A stretch of DNA of 64,000 bases, taken from positions 94,575 to 158,574 of the forward strand of contig NZ_NOIN01000012.1 in the NCBI RefSeq assembly GCF_014596565.1. Reading direction: 5' to 3'. Under the pieces are notes generated by a model. The model worked only from the letters and a program-made list of their open reading frames with translations, ran no database searches and had not been told where the DNA came from. This document shows positions 15,623 through 24,386 of this stretch, in pieces. This DNA comes from Pseudomonas sp. PSB18. GTDB taxonomy: Bacteria > Pseudomonadota > Gammaproteobacteria > Pseudomonadales > Pseudomonadaceae. Numbering within the stretch: the stretch's first letter is position 1; each line of letters opens with the position of its first letter. A program made the position numbers and the translations under genes.

Positions 15623-17421
15623 GAATCGTCTTCCGCGAGTTTCAGGGGTACGTGCAGCACAAACGTCGCTCCCTTGCCGGGTCCCTCACTGTGGGCAGTG
15701 AGGCGGCCGTTCATTTCGATGGCAGCCGTTGCACAGCTGTGCAGGCCGAACCCGTGGCCTTCCTTGCGTGTGGTAAAACCGTGGGCAAAGATACGTGTCA
15801 TGTTTTCTTCCGGGATACCTTCACCCTCGTCCTTGACGCTGATCTGCAACGTTTCGTCATTTACGACCGCCGCACTCAGGGTCATGTTCCGCGCATGATT
15901 CGAGACCCCGGCCATGGCGTATTTGGCGTTGCTGATCAGGTTGATCAGGATCAGCAACAAGCGGTGCTTGTCGCCCATGATCCGCGGCAAGTTGCCGTAC
16001 TCCTTGATCACCGTCACATGGTGCCGGGTCAGGGCGCCGGAGTTCATGCGCAGGGCATCTTCAAGCAGTTCGCTGACCACCAGCGGTTCCACCAGGCTGT
16101 TGGCTCCAGCATAGGATTGCTGCGTGGAGACGATGTCCTTGATGTGGTCCACGCTCTTGCTCAACTGGGTCAATTCATCGATCAGGCTCTGCTGCTCGAC
16201 CGCGATGGCCTCCACCAACTGGTTGAGATAACCGGGCAGCAGCTTGCCTTTCTCGTCTTCGCTGAGGAAGTGCCCCAGGTCATGGGCGTGGTCGTTGATC
16301 AGGCTCATTGCCTTGCCCAACCCCAGGGACTTGCTGCTACGCAACTTGCGACTGACCAGGTCAGCGGAGATGTTCACGCTGTTGAGCACATTGCCGACGT
16401 TGTGCAGCACGTTGGTGGCGATTTCCGCCATGCCGGCCTGGCGGGCGGTGTCCATCAACTCGCTCTGGGTATCCTTGAGCTGGCGGGTGCGCTCTTCGAC
16501 CCGTTGTTCCAGTTCGTCGTTGGCGGTTTGCAGGGCTTTGTTGACGCGCTTGATCTCGGCAAAGCTGCGTATCAGCCGGATGGCCAGCCAGATCAATATC
16601 AACACCAGGAGGGTGGCGAACACCAGCAGGTACACGTGATTGCGCTGATACTTGCTGGCGGCTATTTCCTGGTCCTTCTCGATCAGTTGGGTGATGGTGT
16701 CCAGATGATCGGAGACGGGAACAGCTTCGATGCCCTCCAGCAACTCGTTGACCCGCGGCTGCTCTCGCAGGATCAGGGCGATGTGCCGGCTCAGGATGTC
16801 GATGGAGTCATGCAGGCCCACCGGCAGGCGCTCCTTGTTGACATCGAGGCGGTTCAGGCCAAGCAGGACCTCGGCGGCCATTTCGCGGGTGGTGAGCAGC
16901 GAGAACTCCATGCTGCTGAGCAGCAGGTCGTAGGTGTCGATGGCGACACTCTGCAACTGCAGTTTGTCCTCGTCGGACAGCTGGGCGAACTCAGCCTGGA
17001 TGTCGTCCTCGGCGGTGGGCAGGAACGCCAGGGAATTGCGCAGCACCGCATTGTGGGACTTGAACTGTTCCACCAGGCGGGTCTTTTCCTTGATAGCCTT
17101 GAGGTAGTCGTCGCGCTGGGTCTCCCAGAGCGAGGGCGCATGGCGACCCGGCTCCGATTCAATGGCGTCGAGGCGTTGCCAAAGACGTGACATTTCATGC
17201 AGCGGGGAAACCAGCGGGTCGTAGTTGTGGCTCAGGGCGACCCGGGATTTGAGCACTTCGTTGTCCCAGATGGCGTCCTGCTGCTTGAGCAGGCGGATCA
17301 GGTCCCGGGACTCGATGTACGAAGCAGCCTGCTGGGCACTGGAATTGACGTACATGAACAGCAGGACCGAGGCGAGCAGGGCGCCGATGACGAACAGGCC
17401 GAAGCGGCGAAGGGCCTTCAT
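15619..17421 (-). CDS. Membrane sensor histidine kinase with DAHL-type periplasmic domain
   Basis: A 600-residue inner-membrane kinase. A signal-anchor helix (about 6-28) and a second helix (about 265-285) frame a helical periplasmic domain of some 240 residues, rich in Leu, Glu and Arg, resembling the double all-helical ligand-binding (DAHL) class. After a coiled coil (ERTRQLKDTQSEL) the dimerisation domain has the HNVGNVLNSVNIS H-box variant, and the HATPase domain has NLISNAKYA, DEGEGIP, FAHGFTTR and GHGFGLHS. The HNVGN kinases form a distinct subgroup in proteobacterial signalling operons. The ligand is unknown. It overlaps both neighbours by four bases: the stop of the peroxidase upstream and the start of the receiver-kinase downstream. 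It is the only membrane sensor in the operon, so it is the likely input. Confidence 0.85.
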   Translation of the reverse strand: MKALRRFGLFVIGALLASVLLFMYVNSSAQQAASYIESRDLIRLLKQQDAIWDNEVLKSRVALSHNYDPLVSPLHEMSRLWQRLDAIESEPGRHAPSLWETQRDDYLKAIKEKTRLVEQFKSHNAVLRNSLAFLPTAEDDIQAEFAQLSDEDKLQLQSVAIDTYDLLLSSMEFSLLTTREMAAEVLLGLNRLDVNKERLPVGLHDSIDILSRHIALILREQPRVNELLEGIEAVPVSDHLDTITQLIEKDQEIAASKYQRNHVYLLVFATLLVLILIWLAIRLIRSFAEIKRVNKALQTANDELEQRVEERTRQLKDTQSELMDTARQAGMAEIATNVLHNVGNVLNSVNISADLVSRKLRSSKSLGLGKAMSLINDHAHDLGHFLSEDEKGKLLPGYLNQLVEAIAVEQQSLIDELTQLSKSVDHIKDIVSTQQSYAGANSLVEPLVVSELLEDALRMNSGALTRHHVTVIKEYGNLPRIMGDKHRLLLILINLISNAKYAMAGVSNHARNMTLSAAVVNDETLQISVKDEGEGIPEENMTRIFAHGFTTRKEGHGFGLHSCATAAIEMNGRLTAHSEGPGKGATFVLHVPLKLAEDDS

Positions 17422-18377
17422 AGTGGCTTGCCCTCGTGTTCGCCGGTCAGGGTCTTGAGGAATTCGACGATCAGCTCCGTATCGTTCTTCAAGGGCTCAC
17501 GGCCCAACTGGTATTTGAACATCACTTCCACCGCGCGCTCGAGGGTCGGTGCGGACCCGTCGTGGAAATACGGCGCGGTGACGGCCACGTTACGCAGGCT
17601 GGGAACCTTGAAAACCTGACGGTCGGCATCGTCGCCGGTGACGTTGAAGCGACCCTCATCGACATGGGTGGGGTTGCCCCGGTCCCCGATGTAGTCGCCC
17701 ATGACGCCGAACTTCTGGAACATGTTGCCGCCAATGTTCACGCCTTGATGGCAAGCGATGCAGCCATATTCCTTGAAGCGCTGGTAACCGAACTTTTCCC
17801 GAGGGCTGAGAATGTCGGTGTTGCCCAGCAGGTATTGGTCGAAGCGCGAGTTGGGCGTCAGCAGGGTGCGCTCGAAATCGGCCAGGGCACCCTGGATGTT
17901 AGGCTGGGTGACGCCGTCTGGATAGGCGCTGGCGAAATCCTTGGCATAGCCCGGATCCTCGGCGATACGCTTGACCACCGCTTCCCAGGTATTGCCCATT
18001 TCGGTGGGGCTGATCACTACGGCGTGCACCTGGTCTTCCAGGGTATCGACGCGGCCGTCCCAGAACTGGTGGAAGTTCAGGCTGGCATTGAACACGGTGG
18101 GCGTATTGACTTCCACCGGTTTGCCATCGAACCCCAGGGAAAACCGTTTGTCGTCGGCGCCGCTTTTGTCCAGGTGATGGCAACTGGCGCAGGACAGGGT
18201 GTTGTTGACCGACAGCCGTGGGTCAAAGAACAACCGTTGGCCCAGCTGGACGCGCTTGGGGTCCAGGGCCGGCACGGGGGGCAGCGGTTTGAGCGGCTCG
18301 TCCAGTGGAGCGGCGTGAGCAGCCACGCCCAAGCCCATGAGCAGGCCGAGAGCGAGTAACAGTCCAGATGACGCCAT
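17418..18377 (-). CDS. Di-haem cytochrome c peroxidase (CcpA/MauG family), periplasmic
   Basis: A 319-residue exported protein: signal peptide (LLLALGLLMGLGVAAHA), then two c-type haem sites, CASCH (about residue 65) and CIACH (about 205), in the order and spacing of bacterial di-haem peroxidases. Family segments QLGQRLFFDPRLSVNNTLSC, NFHQFWDGRVDTLEDQ, NPTEMGN-like SPTEMGN, KVPSLRNVAVTAPYFHDGSAPTLERAV are all present. Such enzymes reduce hydrogen peroxide with electrons from small cytochromes, or oxidise proteins (MauG). It sits inside a two-component/c-di-GMP operon and overlaps the membrane kinase gene by four bases, so a role in sensing peroxide or redox state for that kinase is an attractive inference. 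Its start has AAGGAAGC upstream, and it lies 36 bases after the preceding EAL gene. Confidence 0.9.
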   Translation of the reverse strand: MASSGLLLALGLLMGLGVAAHAAPLDEPLKPLPPVPALDPKRVQLGQRLFFDPRLSVNNTLSCASCHHLDKSGADDKRFSLGFDGKPVEVNTPTVFNASLNFHQFWDGRVDTLEDQVHAVVISPTEMGNTWEAVVKRIAEDPGYAKDFASAYPDGVTQPNIQGALADFERTLLTPNSRFDQYLLGNTDILSPREKFGYQRFKEYGCIACHQGVNIGGNMFQKFGVMGDYIGDRGNPTHVDEGRFNVTGDDADRQVFKVPSLRNVAVTAPYFHDGSAPTLERAVEVMFKYQLGREPLKNDTELIVEFLKTLTGEHEGKPL

Positions 18378-18413
18378 CGGATGCTTCCTTGAATCTTTTG
18401 ATTGATGGGTGTT

Positions 18414-20288
18414 TCACGAAAACGGATTCGGACGTCGCTCCCACTCGGCCATCCACTGGACAAAGGCCAGCGGTTCCACTGCCTTGCTGAAATAGTAGCC
18501 TTGGGCCTCCTCGCACTGGTGGGCCTGGAGAAACTCCAGCTGCTCAAGGGTTTCCACACCTTCGGCGATGATGTGCAGGTTCAGCCCCTTGCCGAGGTTG
18601 ATGATGGTGCTCACCAGCTTGGCGTCATTACTGTCGATACTCAGGTCGCCGACGAATGACTGGTCGATCTTCAGCACATCCACCGGAAATTTCTGCAGGT
18701 AGCTCAAGCTCGAATAGCCGGTGCCAAAGTCGTCGATGGCCAGCCGGATCCCCTGTTGCTTGATGGCCTTGAGGATGGCGACGGTGGTATCGATGTTCTG
18801 CATCAACACGCTTTCAGTGATCTCCAGTTCTAACTGTGTCGGATCCAGTCCGGTTTCCTTGAGGGTGCGGGCGATGCCTTCGACGAAGCCGCGTTGACGA
18901 AAGTCGATGGCCGAGACGTTGACCGACAGGTACAGCGGCCGCATGCCTTGGGCCTGCCAGGTGCAGGCTTGCTGGCAGGCTTCCTGGAGCACCCATTGGC
19001 TCAATGGCACGATCAGTCCGCTGTCCTCGGCCACCGGGATGAAATCCGATGGAGGGACCAGTCCCTGACCCGGCCGGTTCCAGCGCACCAGAGCCTCGAC
19101 GCCGACCACCTTGCCACTGCGCAGGTCCAGCTTGGGCTGGTAATGCAGCACGAACTCCTTGCGTTGCAGGGCCAGTCGCAAACCGGATTCGATGGTCTGT
19201 TGCTGTCGGGCCCGACGGTTCATGTCTTCGGTGAAAAAACGGTAGTCGTTGGGGCCGGTTTCCTTGACGTTGCGCATCGCCGTCTCGGCTTTCTTGATCA
19301 GCGCCACGGCGTCGAAGCCGTCGGCCGGATACACGCTGACTCCCAGGCTTGCAGTGACGCTCAGGTCATGGCCATCGATGGGTTGGGGCGAGTTGATGGC
19401 TGCCAGCAGTTTTTCCGCCACGCCCTTGATCTGCTGTGGGTCGGCGATGTCCCCCAGCACCACCACGAACTCATCGGAACCGTAGCGAAACACTGAGTCG
19501 GATTCACGCACCACCGTCGCCAGCGTACGGGCCACGCGCTTGAGCATTTCATCACCCACCGGATGGCCGAGGGCATTGTTGATGCGCTTGAAGCGATCCA
19601 GGCCGATGAACATCACCGCCAGTTGCCGGTCATGGCGCCGGCACTGGGCCATGGCCTGGGTCAGGCGATCACCGAGCAACATGCTGTTGGGCAGTTCGGT
19701 GAGCACGTCGTATTGCAGCAGGTGGGACACCTTGAGCAATTCCTGGACCCGCTCCTCGATCGTGCGCTCCAGGCTGCGCATTTTTCTCGCCGCATCCTGG
19801 GCCAGTTGCCATTTCCAGGTCATGGCGCTGGCCATCTGGCGGATTTCCAGGGTGTCGAAGGGTTTTTTCAGGATCAGCAGTTGATCGTCGAACTCGATGC
19901 GTTCGGCCATGGTTTCCCAGGTGTAATCCGAGAAGGCCGTGCACAGGGCGATTTGCAAGCGCGGGTCGGCTTGCCACAAGCGCTCGATGGTTTGCAGGCC
20001 GTCCCAGCCCGGCGGCATGCGCATATCGGCGAACACCAGCGCGTAGGGCTGGCCTTCGGCCTGGGCGCGCTTGACCAGCTCCAGGGCTTCTTCACCCTGA
20101 TAGGCCGAGTCGATCTGAAATTGCAGTCGGCTGACCTGGGGCGTTCCGAACAACAGGCTCTCGGTATCGTCCAGCGAATCATCGCCGCCGTTGCCGGGGC
20201 TGAGGATCTTGCGAAAGTCCTGATGGATGGCCGGTGTATCGTCCACCACCAGGATCCGCCGGTTGGCAGGTACCGACATGGGGTTCAT
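18414..20288 (-). CDS. Receiver-GGDEF(degenerate)-EAL protein, likely c-di-GMP phosphodiesterase
   Basis: A 624-residue cytoplasmic protein. Receiver about 5-150 (VVDD pocket, FADMRMPPGWDG phospho-Asp, ILKKPF Lys), coiled coil, GGDEF domain about 190-360, EAL domain about 370-615. The cyclase signature is altered: GSDEF for GGDEF, FIGLDRF where a metal-binding Asp is usual (FxDxDxF), and TELPNS for TGLPNR. The EAL domain looks complete: VGVEALVRW, LSVNVSAIDF, ELEITES, DDFGTGYSSL, LKIDQSF, AEGVET and QGYYFSKA. It therefore probably hydrolyses c-di-GMP, with the GGDEF part binding GTP or being structural. Its start overlaps the preceding gene by four bases (ATGA). It is the functional mirror image of that neighbour. 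Confidence 0.88.
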   Translation of the reverse strand: MNPMSVPANRRILVVDDTPAIHQDFRKILSPGNGGDDSLDDTESLLFGTPQVSRLQFQIDSAYQGEEALELVKRAQAEGQPYALVFADMRMPPGWDGLQTIERLWQADPRLQIALCTAFSDYTWETMAERIEFDDQLLILKKPFDTLEIRQMASAMTWKWQLAQDAARKMRSLERTIEERVQELLKVSHLLQYDVLTELPNSMLLGDRLTQAMAQCRRHDRQLAVMFIGLDRFKRINNALGHPVGDEMLKRVARTLATVVRESDSVFRYGSDEFVVVLGDIADPQQIKGVAEKLLAAINSPQPIDGHDLSVTASLGVSVYPADGFDAVALIKKAETAMRNVKETGPNDYRFFTEDMNRRARQQQTIESGLRLALQRKEFVLHYQPKLDLRSGKVVGVEALVRWNRPGQGLVPPSDFIPVAEDSGLIVPLSQWVLQEACQQACTWQAQGMRPLYLSVNVSAIDFRQRGFVEGIARTLKETGLDPTQLELEITESVLMQNIDTTVAILKAIKQQGIRLAIDDFGTGYSSLSYLQKFPVDVLKIDQSFVGDLSIDSNDAKLVSTIINLGKGLNLHIIAEGVETLEQLEFLQAHQCEEAQGYYFSKAVEPLAFVQWMAEWERRPNPFS

Positions 20289-22576
20289 GGGTTGCTCTCC
20301 GATAGCTGGCTCGCCGGCCGGGTCCAGTGATCCACCACGGGAACGATGGTACCGGCCTTGAGCAGTTCGGCGGCCTGGCCGCTGTCCACCGCCGTGCTGA
20401 AGTAATGCCCCTGGGCTTGCATCGCTCCGCCGGTGGACATCAATGTGGTGCGTTGTTCCTGGGTCTCGACGCCCTCGGCGATGATGCCGATGCCCACGTC
20501 CCGGGCAAAGTTGATGATCGCCCGCAGGGTCATGGCGTTGTCAGGGTCGTCGTTGGCGCTGTCGAGCAGGCGCTGGGCGAGCTTGAGATGATTGACCCGG
20601 TAGGTCTTGAGGTAATCGAACGAGGAGTACTCGGTGCCGAAATCATCGATGGCCACCTGAACCCCCAGCTCACACAGGCGCGGCAGTACGTCGTTGTGGG
20701 TCCATTTGGTCTGGGCGAGGGTGGCTTCGGTGACATCGAAGCGCAGGTCCCAGGGGGCCAGCTCCCAGCGGGCGGTGGTGCGCAAGACGTCGTAGATCAG
20801 TTCCGGCCCGGTCTTGAGCTGGGTCAGGGACAGGTCGAGGGCGATCACCGGCGGCGCCATGCCCTGGTCGCGCCACTGGCGCATCTGTTGGCAGGCCTGG
20901 TCCAGTACCCAATGTCCGAGGGCAATGATGATCCCGGTTTTTTCGGCCGCCGGCATGAACGCCGACGGCTCCAGCCAACCCCGTTCGGGGTGCTTCCAGC
21001 GGACCTGCACGCCCATGCCCAGAATCTTGCCGGTGCCGAGGTCGACTTCCGGCAGGTAATGCAGGTGCAGCTCGTGGTTCTCGATGGCCTGGCGCAGGTC
21101 GTTGGTCAGGGCGACCCGGTCTGTCACCTCCTGGTTGATCTCCTCGTTATGGAAGTGGTACTGGTTGCGGCCTTTTTCCTTGGAGCGATACAGGGCCATG
21201 TCGGACTGGGCCATCAGGCTGTCGGCGCTCTGGCTTTCTGGGGTGTACAGGGCGATGCCGATGCTCACGGAGATCCGTACGTCGTTGCCGTCCAGGGAGT
21301 AGGGCGCCACGAGGGTGTCGCGGATCTTGGCCGCCAGGGCGGCGCATTGGGTGGGTTCGTGGACATCCAGTTGCAGGATGGCGAACTCGTCGCCGCCCAG
21401 GCGCGCGACCACGTCGTTTTCCCGGGTGCAGCCCTTGATGCGCGCGGCGACTTCCTGCAGCAGCAGGTCGCCGATGGGATGGCCCAGGGTGTCGTTGATC
21501 CGCTTGAAATGGTCCAGGTCCAGGTAGAACATCGCGAACGCCGGCGCCCCCCGGCGCGCAGCGGCGAATGCCTGGTGCAGCCGTTCGATCACCGTGGCGC
21601 GGTTGGCCAGCCCGGTCAGGCCGTCGGTACGGGCCAGCAGGGCGATTTTTTCCTCGGCCAGCTTGCGCTCGGTGATATCCAGGATGATGCCTTCCACCTC
21701 CAGCAACAGGCCTTGTTCGTTGCGCACCGGGATGTAGCGGTTCTCCACCCAGCGGCACGTACCCTCGCCGGTGCGCATGCGGAATTCGATGGACGCCCCG
21801 GCCATGTCCCGATCCAGTACCCGGACCATGGCCTGGTCGATCTTGGACTGGTCATCGGGATGGATCAGCGCCTGCGCCCAGTCCGGTGAGTTGACCAGTT
21901 GCGCCGCGACATGACCGAACTTGGTGATGTTGTGGGAGATGTACATCAACGGAAACGGTGGTTCGCCGCGCAGACGATAGAGAATGGTCGGGCTGTTCTG
22001 CACGATGATGTTGGCGTCGGCCAGTTCCCGGGTGCGTTCCTCCACGGCCTGTTCGAGCATGTCCATCTTCAGCGCCGCGTCTTCGGTCATCTGCCATTTG
22101 ACGGTCAGGGTGCTGGCCATCTGGCGGATCTCGATGGCGTCGAAGGGCTTTTTCAGGATGAGCAGGCGGTCGCCCAGTTCGAGGCGGTCGGCGATGTCTT
22201 CCCAGGAGTAATCCGAGTAAGCGGTGCACAGCGCCACTTGCAGCTTGGGGTCGGCGCGCCACAGCCGTTCGATGGTTTCCAGGCCATCCCAGCCAGGGGG
22301 CATGCGCATGTCGATGAAGGCCATGGCATAGGGAAGCCCTTGGGTCAGCGCTGTCTCGACCTTGTTCAAGGCTTCCATGCCCTGGAAGGCCGAATCAAGC
22401 ACGAAACTCTGGGTAGCGACCGCGACCGGTGCGCCGAACAGGGCCTCTTCGGCACTGCTCAGGTTATCTTCGGCAGGTGCCTGGGGGCTGAGGATCTTGC
22501 GAAAATCCTCATGGATGGTCAGGGTGTCGTCGACAATCAGGATTCGCCGATTGGCTTTTTCCAGGGGCAGACTCAT
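20285..22576 (-). CDS. Receiver-PAS-GGDEF-EAL(degenerate) protein, likely diguanylate cyclase
   Basis: A 763-residue cytoplasmic protein and the first gene of the operon. Receiver about 8-155 (FIDMRMPPGWDG phospho-Asp, ILKKPF Lys), coiled coil, PAS with PAC end (about 190-305; MYISHNI, EFRMRTGEG, LDITERK), GGDEF about 310-480 with intact LGGDEF, DLDHFKRINDTLGH and TGLANR. The EAL domain (about 490-745) has lost key residues: GMGVQVRW for GxEALxRW, IALDLSL for the NVS motif, FDVTEAT for E-T/S-E, DDFGTEYSSF, and KLAQRL for KIDxxF. It should therefore make but not degrade c-di-GMP. A short gap and a divergent promoter region (22577-22805) separate it from the YN-GYP gene. Confidence 0.88.
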   Translation of the reverse strand: MSLPLEKANRRILIVDDTLTIHEDFRKILSPQAPAEDNLSSAEEALFGAPVAVATQSFVLDSAFQGMEALNKVETALTQGLPYAMAFIDMRMPPGWDGLETIERLWRADPKLQVALCTAYSDYSWEDIADRLELGDRLLILKKPFDAIEIRQMASTLTVKWQMTEDAALKMDMLEQAVEERTRELADANIIVQNSPTILYRLRGEPPFPLMYISHNITKFGHVAAQLVNSPDWAQALIHPDDQSKIDQAMVRVLDRDMAGASIEFRMRTGEGTCRWVENRYIPVRNEQGLLLEVEGIILDITERKLAEEKIALLARTDGLTGLANRATVIERLHQAFAAARRGAPAFAMFYLDLDHFKRINDTLGHPIGDLLLQEVAARIKGCTRENDVVARLGGDEFAILQLDVHEPTQCAALAAKIRDTLVAPYSLDGNDVRISVSIGIALYTPESQSADSLMAQSDMALYRSKEKGRNQYHFHNEEINQEVTDRVALTNDLRQAIENHELHLHYLPEVDLGTGKILGMGVQVRWKHPERGWLEPSAFMPAAEKTGIIIALGHWVLDQACQQMRQWRDQGMAPPVIALDLSLTQLKTGPELIYDVLRTTARWELAPWDLRFDVTEATLAQTKWTHNDVLPRLCELGVQVAIDDFGTEYSSFDYLKTYRVNHLKLAQRLLDSANDDPDNAMTLRAIINFARDVGIGIIAEGVETQEQRTTLMSTGGAMQAQGHYFSTAVDSGQAAELLKAGTIVPVVDHWTRPASQLSESNP

Positions 22577-22805
22577 GGCCGTGCACCGAGGTGATGCTGA
22601 CTACAGAACCGTGGGTACATCTGATATCCCTTTCGCTGGCATGAGTATTCTGGCCTGTACTTGGCCCTTCATGGGGTACAGCATAGTCGTCTGATCGGGA
22701 TGCGCTTGGTCAGCGATGGCAAATCGTGTCTAAATTTACGCAATCTACTAGCCTGTCTTTTGGGGGTAAGGTAGAACGGTGGTCGTCTTATAGGAGGGGG
22801 TAGTA

Positions 22806-24173
22806 ATGGAAGATCAATCGCCGGACGTTCCGGTTACGAAGCCGACGGTGCTGTTGGTCGATGACGAAGAGTCGATTCTCAATAGCCTGCGTCGGTTACT
22901 GCGCAGCCAGCCCTATGAAATCCTGCTGGCCGACAGCGGTGCCAAGGCCCTGGAAATCCTCAAGGAACGGCCGGTCGACCTGGTGATGACCGATGCGCGC
23001 ATGCCCAACATGGACGGTGCGACGCTGCTGGCCCAGATCCGCAAGCTCTATCCGTCGACCCTGCGCATCCTGCTCACCGGCTACGCCGATGTGGACATGA
23101 TGACCAAGGCCATCAACGAGGGGGGGCTGTATCGTTACCTCAGCAAGCCCTGGAACGACGACGAACTGGTGCAGGCCTTGCGCCAGGCCCTGGCCCACCA
23201 GCATTCCGAAAGCGAACGCCAGCGCCTCGAAGCGCTGAACCGCGAGCAGAACCAGCAACTCAAGACCCTCAACGCCACCCTGGAAAAGCGCGTGGCGTCA
23301 CGTACCGCCGAGCTGCAGCAGACCGCCGACATGCTCGACCTGGCCTATGAAGAGCTCAAGCGCAGCTATGTGACCGGCACCGAGGTGTTCTCGCTGATCG
23401 CCAACCTGCGCCTGCCCAAGGCCAAGCAGACCAACCGGCAAATCATCGAACTGATCCGGGTCTACAGCCGGCTGCACTTTCTCGACGAGTCCACCGACCG
23501 CGACCTGACCATGGCCGCGGCGCTCTACAACATCGGCAAGCTGAGCTGGACCGATAACATGATGGTCACGCCGGCCGACCTGCTGCATCACAACGAATTG
23601 GACCTGTATCGCTCCTATCCGAAGCAGAGCGAATCGCTGCTGATGACCCTGGACCCGATGAAGGACGCGGCGCGAATCATTCTCCATCACCAGGAGCGCT
23701 GGGACGGCAGTGGTTTCCCCGATCACCTCAAGGGCGAGGCGATCCCGTTCGGTTCCAGGCTGTTGAAGCTGGCGGTGGACTTCATCGAGTTGCAGCGCGG
23801 GTTGATTCTCGAACGGCAGATGAACAGCGACGAGGCGCTGGTCTACATCCGCAAATACGCCGGCAAGCTGTACGACCCGGACATGGTGGAGGACTTCATC
23901 AAGGCGTGTGGCGAGTACCTGGAAGACGTCACCTTGTCCGACCCGACGGTGAAAGTCATGACCACCCGGGAACTGGAATCCGGCATGGTCCTGGCCCGCA
24001 ACCTCAACGCCGACAACGGCATGTTGCTGCTCAATGCCGGCAAAGTATTGAGCGGCCCGTTGGTGGAGAAACTCATCGCCTTCGAAGCGATGGAAGGGGC
24101 CCGGTACAGCGTGTTCGTCAAGATCCCCGAGGAGGCGCTGGATCCTTCGGCACCGAAGCCGATGTTGGGGTGA
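22806..24173 (+). CDS. Response regulator with degenerate HD-GYP (YN-GYP) domain
   Basis: A 455-residue cytoplasmic protein; AGGAGGGGG precedes the ATG. Receiver about 12-130: VDDEES pocket, phospho-Asp in VMTDARMPNMDG, LLTGYAD, LSKPW. A coiled coil (about 135-185) leads to an HD-GYP-like domain (about 190-370) in which the metal-binding His-Asp is replaced: ALYNIGKL for LHDIGKI. Other HD-GYP parts remain (HHQERWDGSGFP, FGSRLLKLAVDFI). A further C-terminal domain of about 80 residues follows. P. aeruginosa PA2572 is a known receiver-YN-GYP protein lacking obvious phosphodiesterase activity and affecting virulence; this is probably a relative. It diverges from the receiver-PAS-GGDEF operon, so it may be a co-regulated output that binds partner proteins rather than hydrolysing c-di-GMP. 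Confidence 0.87.
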   Translation: MEDQSPDVPVTKPTVLLVDDEESILNSLRRLLRSQPYEILLADSGAKALEILKERPVDLVMTDARMPNMDGATLLAQIRKLYPSTLRILLTGYADVDMMTKAINEGGLYRYLSKPWNDDELVQALRQALAHQHSESERQRLEALNREQNQQLKTLNATLEKRVASRTAELQQTADMLDLAYEELKRSYVTGTEVFSLIANLRLPKAKQTNRQIIELIRVYSRLHFLDESTDRDLTMAAALYNIGKLSWTDNMMVTPADLLHHNELDLYRSYPKQSESLLMTLDPMKDAARIILHHQERWDGSGFPDHLKGEAIPFGSRLLKLAVDFIELQRGLILERQMNSDEALVYIRKYAGKLYDPDMVEDFIKACGEYLEDVTLSDPTVKVMTTRELESGMVLARNLNADNGMLLLNAGKVLSGPLVEKLIAFEAMEGARYSVFVKIPEEALDPSAPKPMLG

Positions 24174-24198
24174 TCCAAGCCTGACTGGCGACTCGAAT

Positions 24199-24295
24199 CC
24201 CCTGTGGGAGCGAGCCTGCTCGCGAAAGCGGAGTGTCTGATGTTGAGCAGTCAACTGATACACCGCTATCGCGAGCAGGCTCGCTCCCACAGGGG
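24199..24295. repeat. REPIN, family B
   Basis: Inverted pair with core cccctgtgggagcgagcctg and gctcgcga, about 45 bases apart, in the gap between the YN-GYP and NUDIX genes, 25 bases after the YN-GYP stop. Confidence 0.85.
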
Positions 24296-24386
24296 TGGTG
24301 TCGTGCCTGTACAACTGGGGTAGGCTTTGCTCCAGTCTCTGTGGTCTGTAATCTCCCCGGCATTTTTCCGCCAAGGCCAATCATTC

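Noticed and set aside
20327..21889. 520-codon plus-strand open frame over the receiver-PAS-GGDEF gene
   Set aside because: It is antisense to conserved GGDEF and PAS motifs, with no domain of its own.
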